DNA of 12,858 bases, from contig DATGGA010000017.1 in assembly GCA_035308765.1 (NCBI GenBank), forward strand, positions 1-12,858. The letters are read 5' to 3'. This DNA comes from RBG-16-66-20 sp035308765. Lineage in GTDB: Bacteria; Pseudomonadota; Gammaproteobacteria; Burkholderiales; SG8-39. The position numbers and the translations under genes were made by a program. Below the pieces are notes generated by a model, which saw only the letters and a program-made list of their open reading frames with translations, had not been told where the DNA came from and did not search any database. Numbering within the stretch: position 1 is the stretch's first letter; each line of letters starts with the position of its first letter. Positions 5,581 through 12,858 of the stretch are shown one piece after another.

Positions 5581-6533
5581 CCTGTCTCATCAAGAAACTT
5601 TTCTGCGTCCAGCGCTGCCATGCAGCCGCTGCCCGCACTGGTGACCGCCTGCCGGTAGACGTGGTCCTGGACGTCGCCCGCGGCGAATACGCCCGGCACG
5701 CTGGTGGCGGTCGCGCCGCCCTGCCTGCCGCCGCGCGTGACGATGTAGCCGTTCTCCATATCGAGGTGGCCGGCGAAAATCTGCGTGTTCGGCGAATGGC
5801 CGATGGCGATGAACAGGCCCTTCAACGCGAGAGTTTTGCCTTTGTTGTTTTTTAAATTCAGAATTCGAACTCCGGTAACTCCGGACCTGTCGCCGAGCAC
5901 CTCATCCAGCGTCGAATCGAGCTCGAGGACGATCTTGCCCTCGGCGACGCGCTTCATGAGCTTGTCGACCATGATTTTTTCGGCGCGGAACTTGTCGCGC
6001 CGGTGCACCAGGGTCACCCTGGTGCAGATGTGGGCGAGGTAGAGCGCTTCCTCGACCGCGGTGTTGCCGCCGCCGATCACCGCGACCTCCTGGCCCTTGT
6101 AGAAAAAGCCGTCGCAGGTGGCGCAGGCCGACACGCCCTGGCCCATGTACTTCTGTTCGCTGGCCAGGCCCAGGTACTTCGCCGACGCGCCCGTGGCGAT
6201 GACGAGCGCGTCGCAGGTGTAGACCGCCGAATCGCCCTCGAGGACAAACGGCTTCTGTCCGAGCTTGACGGTATTGATGTGGTCGAACACGATCTCGGTC
6301 TCGAAGCGCTCGGCGTGCTTCTGGAAGCGCGTCATGAGTTCGGGCCCCTGCACGCCGTCGGCGTCCGCCGGCCAGTTGTCGACGTCGGTGGTGGTCATCA
6401 GCTGGCCGCCCTGGGCGATGCCGGTGACCAGGACCGGTTTCAGATTGGCCCGCGCGGCGTATACCGCAGCGGAATATCCGGCCGGGCCGGAGCCGAGTAT
6501 CAGCAGGCGGGCGTGCTTTTTCCTGGTTTCCAT
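5577..6533 (-). CDS. trxB: Thioredoxin-disulfide reductase
   Basis: Flavoenzyme that uses NADPH to reduce thioredoxin in the cytoplasm. The start at 6533 gives 318 residues, close to the usual ~320, and begins METRKKHARLLILGSGPAG as relatives do; the frame stays open upstream, but only into the divergent regulator gene. Features in order: FAD-binding GSGPAG (14-19), redox-active CATC (C137, C140), NADPH-binding GGGNTA (154-159), the NADPH-specificity segment HRRDKF (177-182), GHSPNT, and the FAD-contacting AAGDVQD near the C-terminus. No Shine-Dalgarno sequence precedes the ATG, but a TATACT lies six bases upstream, suggesting a leaderless mRNA. Bases 5829-5880 (about residues 218-235) switch to AT-rich rare codons. 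It overlaps the smr gene downstream. Confidence 0.97.
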   Translation of the reverse strand: METRKKHARLLILGSGPAGYSAAVYAARANLKPVLVTGIAQGGQLMTTTDVDNWPADADGVQGPELMTRFQKHAERFETEIVFDHINTVKLGQKPFVLEGDSAVYTCDALVIATGASAKYLGLASEQKYMGQGVSACATCDGFFYKGQEVAVIGGGNTAVEEALYLAHICTRVTLVHRRDKFRAEKIMVDKLMKRVAEGKIVLELDSTLDEVLGDRSGVTGVRILNLKNNKGKTLALKGLFIAIGHSPNTQIFAGHLDMENGYIVTRGGRQGGATATSVPGVFAAGDVQDHVYRQAVTSAGSGCMAALDAEKFLDETG

Positions 6534-6539
6534 GTCGAA

Positions 6540-6545
6540 AGTATA
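6540..6545 (-). promoter_or_regulatory. -10 element TATACT for trxB
   Basis: Reading the minus strand, TATACT is followed by six bases (TTCGAC) and the trxB ATG. This is the same geometry as at the FemAB-like gene and would place +1 on the start codon. The hexamer matches consensus at five of six positions. There is no recognisable -35 at 16-18 bases, so an activator may be needed; the divergent Crp-type regulator is an obvious candidate, by inference. Confidence 0.4.
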
Positions 6546-6592
6546 AGGGAGAGGTTCTGCTAACATAGGCGCGTTAAAACCCTTGAAAGATA

Positions 6593-6604
6593 CGGGAAAT
6601 CCCG
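6593..6604. repeat. Perfect palindrome CGGGA-AA-TCCCG just before the regulator gene
   Basis: A 12-base palindrome ends on the base before the ATG at 6605, in the 71-base divergent region between trxB and the regulator. Its two-base centre makes an RNA hairpin unlikely and a DNA operator more plausible. The same bases supply the GGGA that must act as ribosome-binding site. It is not the TGTGA-N6-TCACA site of E. coli CRP. Confidence 0.4.
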
Positions 6605-7282
6605 ATGCCGGCGATGGCGACCACGGTTTCGACGACAGTGCTGAAGTCCGTGCCGCTGTTCGCAAGCTTTCCCGACGACCAGCTGCGCATGCTGGTGACC
6701 GTCGTCACGCGGCGCAGCGCGCCGCGCGCCTCGGTGATCATGGCCGCGGGCGACCAGATCGATTCCCTCTACATCGTCATTTCCGGGCGCCTCAAGGTGA
6801 TGATGGGCGACTCGGACGGCAAGGAAGTCATCCTGAGCCTGATCGGCCCGGGCGAATTCTTCGGCGAAATGGGCCTGATCGACGACAGCCCGCGCTCGGC
6901 GAGCGTGATCACGATCGAGCCCTGCGAGCTGGTTTCCATCACCAAGCGGGATTTCAAGAAGTGCCTGGCCGAGAATTTCGAGATGTCGATGGCGGTGATG
7001 CGCGGCCTGGTGCGGCGCCTGCGCGAGGCCGACCGCAAGATCGGCAGCCTGGCGCTGCTCGACGTCTACGGCCGCGTGGCCCGGCTGCTGCTCGACATGT
7101 CAGAGGACGTGAACGGCCAGAAAATGGTCACCAAGCGCCTGCCCAAGCAGGACATCGCCAAGATGATCGGCGCCTCGCGCGAGATGGTGAGCCGCGTGAT
7201 GAAGGACCTGCAGATGGGCGGCTACATCGAGATGCGCGGTTCCAGCATCGTGCTGCGCGACACCATCCTGTTGCGGGATTGA
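6605..7282 (+). CDS. Crp/Fnr family transcriptional regulator
   Basis: A 225-residue dimeric DNA-binding regulator. The N-terminal cyclic-nucleotide-binding beta-roll runs to about residue 120, with the phosphate-binding cassette FFGEMGLIDDSPRSA (85-99). Glu88, Arg97 and Ser98 correspond to residues that hold cAMP in E. coli CRP, so ligand binding looks possible. A long dimerisation helix follows, then a winged helix (about 150-220) with recognition-helix residues S191, R192, E193 and R197, the same Arg-Glu...Arg pattern that reads TGTGA in CRP. Only two cysteines (107 and 120) are present, so there is no FNR-type iron-sulfur cluster. The start at 6605 is taken because GGGA lies at workable spacing; Met4 at 6614 is an alternative. 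It is divergent from trxB and 40 bases upstream of ftsK. Targets cannot be deduced; autoregulation and trxB control are plausible. Confidence 0.92.
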   Translation: MPAMATTVSTTVLKSVPLFASFPDDQLRMLVTVVTRRSAPRASVIMAAGDQIDSLYIVISGRLKVMMGDSDGKEVILSLIGPGEFFGEMGLIDDSPRSASVITIEPCELVSITKRDFKKCLAENFEMSMAVMRGLVRRLREADRKIGSLALLDVYGRVARLLLDMSEDVNGQKMVTKRLPKQDIAKMIGASREMVSRVMKDLQMGGYIEMRGSSIVLRDTILLRD

Positions 7283-7322
7283 TCCGCTGGCCATCGGCGG
7301 GATAACCGCGCGGCGACTGCAA

Positions 7323-9602
<2,280 letters not shown>

Positions 9603-9606
9603 CGCA

Positions 9607-10215
9607 ATGGGCAGATTTTTCCTGGCGTTGGCGTCGGTTTTGTTTTTTCAGAATGCGGGTGCCGCGAGCCTGGAGCGCTTCCAGAGCTATCTGCGCACCA
9701 CGCAATCGGCGCGCGCCGACTTCGAGCAGAAGGTGTACGACAAGACCGGCAAGCTGGTGCAGGAATCCAAAGGCAATTTCGCCTTCCTGCGCCCGGGACG
9801 CTTCCGCTGGACCTACATCAAGCCGCCGCAGGTCATCGTCGGCGATGGCGACCGGGTCTGGATCCACGACGCGGATCTCAACCAGGTGACGGTGCGGCGC
9901 GCTTCCCGCGTGCTCGGGGCGACGCCCGCCGCGCTGCTGGCGGGCGCATCCGACATCGACAAGGTGTTCGAGCTGAGCGAAGCGGGCGAGAAGGACGGCC
10001 TGGAGTGGCTGGAGGCGAAACCGCGCGAGAAGGAATCCGGCTTCGAGCGCATCCGCCTCGGCATGAGCGCCTCCGGCATCGAGGCGATGGAACTGGTCGA
10101 CCATTTCGGCCAGACCACGGTGCTGCGCTTCACGAACCTGGTGCGCAACCCGCAGATCGATCCGGCGACTTTCCGTTTTACGCCGCCTAAAGGTGCCGAC
10201 GTTCTTGGGGACTGA
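9607..10215 (+). CDS. lolA: Outer-membrane lipoprotein carrier protein LolA
   Basis: Periplasmic chaperone that takes lipoproteins from the LolCDE exporter to LolB in the outer membrane. The 202-residue precursor starts with a signal peptide: one Arg, a hydrophobic core FFLALASVLFF, and an AGA site with predicted cleavage after Ala19. There is no lipobox cysteine, so the product is soluble. The mature part has the family pattern SARADFEQKVYDKTGKLVQ, then GNFAFLRPGRFRWTY and YIKPPQVIVGDGDRVWIHD, and C-terminal strands LVDHFGQTTVLRF and NPQIDPATFRFTPPKGADVL. The GGAG at 9596-9599, inside the last codons of ftsK, is a good ribosome-binding site. The 3' end overlaps the start of rarA by 23 bases. 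Location between ftsK and rarA is the usual order in Gram-negative relatives. Confidence 0.96.
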   Translation: MGRFFLALASVLFFQNAGAASLERFQSYLRTTQSARADFEQKVYDKTGKLVQESKGNFAFLRPGRFRWTYIKPPQVIVGDGDRVWIHDADLNQVTVRRASRVLGATPAALLAGASDIDKVFELSEAGEKDGLEWLEAKPREKESGFERIRLGMSASGIEAMELVDHFGQTTVLRFTNLVRNPQIDPATFRFTPPKGADVLGD

Positions 10216-11497
10216 TCTTTTCGGCAAGACGCAGCCTGCCGCGCCGCTCGCAGAAAAACTCCGACCACGCACGCTGGATGATGTCGTAGGCCAGAAGCAC
10301 CTGCTGGGACCGGGCAAGCCGCTGCGCGTCGCGTTCGAGTCCGGCAAACCGCATTCGATGATCCTGTGGGGCCCGCCGGGCTCCGGCAAGACCACGCTCG
10401 CGCGCCTGATGGCGCAGGCCTTCGACGCGGAGTTCATAGCGCTCTCGGCGGTGCTCTCGGGCGTCAAGGACATCCGGGACGCGGTACAGGCCGCCGAACA
10501 GACGCTCGCTTCGAGCGGGCGTCGCACCATCCTCTTCGTCGACGAGGTGCACCGCTTCAACAAGGCGCAGCAGGACGCCTTCCTGCCGTTCGTCGAAGGC
10601 GGGCTGTTCACTTTCGTCGGCGCGACCACGGAAAACCCGTCGTTCGAAGTCAACTCGGCGCTGCTGTCGCGGGCGACCGTCTATGTCTTGGAAAGCCTTT
10701 CCGGACCCGACTTGTCTTCTTTGCTGGACAGGACGGGGATTTCATTCGATGAAAGCGCAAAAACCCGCCTGGTCGGTTTCGCCGACGGCGATGCGCGCCG
10801 GCTGCTGAACGCGATTGAAATTCTTTCGAATGCGAAACCCGACGGCCCGATCGACGGCGTTTTCGTCGAGCAGACGCTGGCGAAGAACCTGCGCCGCTTC
10901 GACAAGGGCGGCGAGCAGTTCTACGACCAGATCTCGGCGCTGCACAAGTCGGTGCGCGGCTCGGATGCGGACGCTTCGCTCTACTGGCTGGTGCGGATGC
11001 TGGACGGCGGCGCCGACCCGCTCTACCTCGCGCGGCGCGTGGTGCGCATGGCGGTGGAGGATGTCGGCCTGGCCGATCCGCGCGCGCTGCGGCTCGCGCT
11101 CGACGCCACCGAGACCTACGAGCGGCTGGGTTCGCCCGAGGGCGAACTGGCGCTGGCCGAAGCCGTGCTCTACATGGCGGTGGCGGCCAAGTCGAACGCG
11201 GTCTACAACGCCTATAATGCGGCCCGCGCGTTCGTCTCGGAAGACGGCACGCGGCCGGTTCCGCTGCACATCCGCAACGCGCCCACGCGGCTGATGAAGG
11301 ACCTGGGCTACGGCAAGGACTACCGCTACGCGCACGACGAGGCGGATGCCTTTGCCGCGGGCGAGAACTACTTTCCGGAGGGCATGCCGGAGGTGAGCTG
11401 GTACCGGCCGACCGAACGCGGCCTGGAAGGGAAGATCCGGGAGAAACTGGAAGATCTGCATCGACGCAATGCGGAAGCAGGCAGGAAAAGAAAATGA
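10193..11497 (+). CDS. rarA: Replication-associated recombination protein A (MgsA/RarA AAA+ ATPase)
   Basis: AAA+ ATPase of the clamp-loader/RuvB-like clade that acts at stalled replication forks and interacts with SSB. The GTG start at 10193 gives 434 residues and MPTFLGTDLFGKTQPAAPLAEKLRP, which fits relatives; a TTG at 10205 is the only near alternative, and no ATG is available. Motifs: VGQKHLLGPGKPL (32-44), Walker A GPPGSGKT (60-67), Walker B ILFVDEVHRFNK with D117-E118, TTENPSFEVNSALLSR (sensor region), GDARRLLNA, and the C-terminal family block FYDQISALHKSVRGSD, EDVGLADPRA and KSNAVYNAYNAA. It overlaps lolA by 23 bases and the serS start by four (ATGA). Bases 10681-10790, in the lid region, use AT-rich rare codons unlike the rest. 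Confidence 0.96.
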   Translation: MPTFLGTDLFGKTQPAAPLAEKLRPRTLDDVVGQKHLLGPGKPLRVAFESGKPHSMILWGPPGSGKTTLARLMAQAFDAEFIALSAVLSGVKDIRDAVQAAEQTLASSGRRTILFVDEVHRFNKAQQDAFLPFVEGGLFTFVGATTENPSFEVNSALLSRATVYVLESLSGPDLSSLLDRTGISFDESAKTRLVGFADGDARRLLNAIEILSNAKPDGPIDGVFVEQTLAKNLRRFDKGGEQFYDQISALHKSVRGSDADASLYWLVRMLDGGADPLYLARRVVRMAVEDVGLADPRALRLALDATETYERLGSPEGELALAEAVLYMAVAAKSNAVYNAYNAARAFVSEDGTRPVPLHIRNAPTRLMKDLGYGKDYRYAHDEADAFAAGENYFPEGMPEVSWYRPTERGLEGKIREKLEDLHRRNAEAGRKRK

Positions 11498-12774
11498 TCG
11501 ACATTCAACTGCTCAGGAACGACATCGACGCCGTCGCGAAGCGGCTGGCGACCCGTGGTTTTACTTTGGATGTTGTTTCTTTTTCCGTTCTTGAAAATCG
11601 CAGAAAAGAAATTCAAACCAGGACAGAGCAGGTCCAGGCGCAACGCAACGCGCTCGCCAGGGAGGTCGGGCAGGCCAAGGCGAAGAAGGATGAGACCGGC
11701 GCGCATCTCCTGATATCGCAGGGCGCGGGTATCGGCAAGGAGCTGGAGAGCCTGGAGACGCAGAACAAGGAAACGCAGGCGCAGCTGCGCGAATTCGTTT
11801 CTCTGATCCCGAACCTGCCGCACGAAAGCGTGCCGGTCGGCGGTTCTCCCGAGCAGAACGTCGAGGTGCGGCGCTGGGGCGAGCCGAAAAAGTATGGCTT
11901 CGCGCCGCAGGACCACGTCGACCTCGGGGCGGGGCTGGACGGCATGGATTTCGATACCGGCGCAAAGCTCGCGGGCGCGCGCTTCGTGGTGATGAAAGGG
12001 CAGGTCGCCCGGCTGCACCGCGCGCTCGCCCAGTTCATGCTTGACGTGCACACCGCGGAGCACGGCTATACCGAGGTGTATACGCCCTACATGGTGAGCG
12101 GCGCCTGCGCCGACGGCGTGACCAGCCTCGCCAAGTTCTCGGGCGACCTGTTCAAGCTCGAGGGCCGCGACCTCTACCTGATCCCGACTGCCGAGGTGCC
12201 GGTCACCAATTTCGTGCGCGACGAGATCGTGCCGCTGGAGAAGCTGCCGCTCAGGTTCGTCTGCCACTCGCCCTGTTTCCGTTCGGAGGCCGGTTCGGCC
12301 GGCAAGGACACGCGCGGCATGATCCGCAACCACCAGTTCGACAAGGTGGAGATCGTGCAGATCGCGCATCCGTCGCAAAGCTGGGCTCTGCACGAGGAGC
12401 TGACCGGGCATGCCGAGGCGATCCTGAAGAAACTGGAGCTGCCGTACCGCGTGATGACGCTGTGTACAGGCGACATGGGCTTCTCTTCGGCGAAGACCTA
12501 CGATCTCGAAGTCTGGCTGCCGGGACAGAAGGCCTACCGGGAGATTTCCTCCTGCTCCAACTTCGAGGCCTTCCAGGCGCGGCGCATGCAGGCGCGCTTC
12601 CGCAACGACAAGGGCAAGGCCGAGCCGGTGCATACGTTGAACGGCTCGGGTCTGGCCGTCGGCCGTACGCTGATCGCGGTGCTGGAGAACTACCAGAACG
12701 CGGATGGTTCCGTCGCGATTCCATCCGCGCTGCGCCCTTATATGAACGGCGCCGAGAAGATCTCCCGGGCCTGA
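11494..12774 (+). CDS. serS: Seryl-tRNA synthetase
   Basis: Class II synthetase that charges tRNA-Ser (and tRNA-Sec where present) with serine. At 426 residues it has normal length. An N-terminal coiled-coil arm (about 1-110) that grips the long variable arm of tRNA-Ser is followed by the catalytic core: the serine-binding TAE loop (T232-E234), motif 2 FRSEAGSAGKDTRGMIRNHQF with R263, CTGDMGFSSAKTYDLEVWLP, and motif 3 GSGLAVGRTLIAVLENYQ (384-401) with R391. The segment that is almost always GTGQLPKF reads GVTSLAKF here (208-215), with normal sequence on both sides. The start overlaps the rarA stop (ATGA), with AGGAAAAG as ribosome-binding site. Codons at 11554-11630 are unusually AT-rich. Its stop lies inside a promoter candidate for the tRNA-Ser gene downstream. 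Confidence 0.96.
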   Translation: MIDIQLLRNDIDAVAKRLATRGFTLDVVSFSVLENRRKEIQTRTEQVQAQRNALAREVGQAKAKKDETGAHLLISQGAGIGKELESLETQNKETQAQLREFVSLIPNLPHESVPVGGSPEQNVEVRRWGEPKKYGFAPQDHVDLGAGLDGMDFDTGAKLAGARFVVMKGQVARLHRALAQFMLDVHTAEHGYTEVYTPYMVSGACADGVTSLAKFSGDLFKLEGRDLYLIPTAEVPVTNFVRDEIVPLEKLPLRFVCHSPCFRSEAGSAGKDTRGMIRNHQFDKVEIVQIAHPSQSWALHEELTGHAEAILKKLELPYRVMTLCTGDMGFSSAKTYDLEVWLPGQKAYREISSCSNFEAFQARRMQARFRNDKGKAEPVHTLNGSGLAVGRTLIAVLENYQNADGSVAIPSALRPYMNGAEKISRA

Positions 12775-12780
12775 TAAAAT
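12772..12780 (+). promoter_or_regulatory. Extended -10 promoter TGATAAAAT for tRNA-Ser
   Basis: TG-N-TAAAAT fits an extended -10 element and uses the serS stop TGA as its TG motif. Transcription would begin near 12787, about 26 bases before the tRNA. The bases after the -10 are very GC-rich (TCGTCCCCCGCG), a discriminator type associated with stringent control of stable RNA genes. No -35 is evident at normal spacing, which an extended -10 tolerates. Confidence 0.5.
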
Positions 12781-12788
12781 TCGTCCCC

Positions 12789-12801
12789 CGCGTCGAACGC
12801 G
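12789..12801 (+). repeat. Small inverted repeat CGCG-TCGAA-CGCG in the tRNA leader
   Basis: A four-base-pair stem lies between the promoter candidate and the mature tRNA 5' end, enclosed by a second CCCGC/GCGGG match (12787-12791 and 12804-12808). The two cannot both pair fully in register. It could help RNase P processing of the leader or be chance in GC-rich DNA. No T-run follows, so it is not a serS terminator. Confidence 0.25.
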
Positions 12802-12812
12802 ATGCGGGCCGC

Positions 12813-12858
12813 GGAGAGATGGCAGAGTGGTCGAATGCGGCAGACTCGAAATCTGTTG
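12813..12858 (+). tRNA. tRNA-Ser (anticodon CGA), 3' part outside the window
   Basis: The first 46 bases fold as a tRNA-Ser. The acceptor 5' strand is GGAGAGA (12813-12819), U8-G9 follow, and a three-base D stem GCA/TGC (12822-12824 with 12836-12838) encloses a loop containing GTGGTCGAA. The anticodon stem GCAGA/TCTGT (12840-12844 with 12852-12856, one G-U pair) carries the loop CTCGAAA with anticodon CGA (12847-12849), which reads the UCG codon. GGAGAGATGGCAGAGTGG is the common tRNA-Ser start in betaproteobacteria. The long variable arm, T arm and 3' acceptor strand lie beyond the window, so integrity and any island inserted at its 3' end cannot be judged. Confidence 0.93.

Noticed and set aside
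6534..6665. Possible 44-residue N-terminal extension of trxB
   Set aside because: The frame is open, but it runs through the divergent promoter and into the regulator gene; relatives start at the METRKKH position and the length is then normal.
11213..11218. Perfect plus-strand TATAAT inside rarA as a serS promoter
   Set aside because: No reasonable -35 or extended -10 accompanies it, it is about 275 bases from serS, and it encodes a conserved Tyr-Asn in the YNAYNAA block.
12091..12150. Compensating frameshifts as the cause of the odd SerRS segment
   Set aside because: Translating the other two frames does not yield GTGQLPKF-like sequence (one hits a stop), so the differences are substitutions.
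11368..12633. 421-codon minus-strand frame opposite serS
   Set aside because: Shadow of serS: composition is typical of an antisense frame and no family is recognisable.

Overview
The window is chromosomal DNA from a GC-rich proteobacterium, most likely a betaproteobacterium of the Burkholderiales, Rhodocyclales or Nitrosomonadales type. This rests on three things: the gene order smr-trxB / ftsK-lolA-rarA-serS-tRNA-Ser, which from memory is characteristic of that class; a compact FtsK of about 760 residues; and a ugp-type glycerol-3-phosphate/phosphodiester operon. Genes are packed tightly and no gene-free stretch reaches 300 bases. I see no transposon, CRISPR array, phage gene, rRNA gene or integration signature.

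Layout. (1) 1-2810, plus strand: the 3' part of a ugp operon. It holds ugpE (5' end outside the window), ugpC, a DUF4442 hotdog-fold protein and ugpQ, and every junction overlaps (TAATG, ATGA, ATGA). (2) 2811-4683, minus strand: a FemAB-like/GNAT protein (PF04339 type) followed by a short-chain dehydrogenase, which also has a good promoter candidate of its own. (3) 4736-5074, plus strand: glnB, a PII nitrogen signal protein. (4) 5071-6533, minus strand: trxB and then an Smr-domain protein, coupled by a 4-base overlap. (5) 6605-12774, plus strand: a Crp/Fnr regulator, ftsK, lolA, rarA and serS in close series. (6) 12813 to the end: the 5' part of a tRNA-Ser with anticodon CGA.

How the parts work together. 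UgpE and UgpC are the membrane and ATPase parts of an importer for glycerol-3-phosphate or its diesters, and UgpQ hydrolyses diesters in the cytoplasm. The hotdog protein between them suggests acyl or acyl-CoA chemistry attached to phospholipid-headgroup salvage, but this is inference. The ftsK-lolA-rarA-serS cluster combines chromosome segregation, lipoprotein sorting, replication-fork maintenance and seryl-tRNA charging; serS lies directly upstream of one of its own tRNA substrates. A Crp-type regulator sits divergently from thioredoxin reductase and just upstream of this cluster.

The content is mostly conserved housekeeping, and I did not find a convincing undescribed system. The points most worth a second look are: two minus-strand genes with a -10-like hexamer exactly six bases before the ATG and no Shine-Dalgarno sequence (possible leaderless mRNAs); a SerRS whose normally near-invariant GTGQLPKF segment reads GVTSLAKF; the hotdog gene inside the ugp operon; a UgpC with a shortened TOBE region; zero-gap convergent stops at CTAGCTAG; and sharp patches of AT-rich, rare-codon usage inside serS, trxB and rarA.
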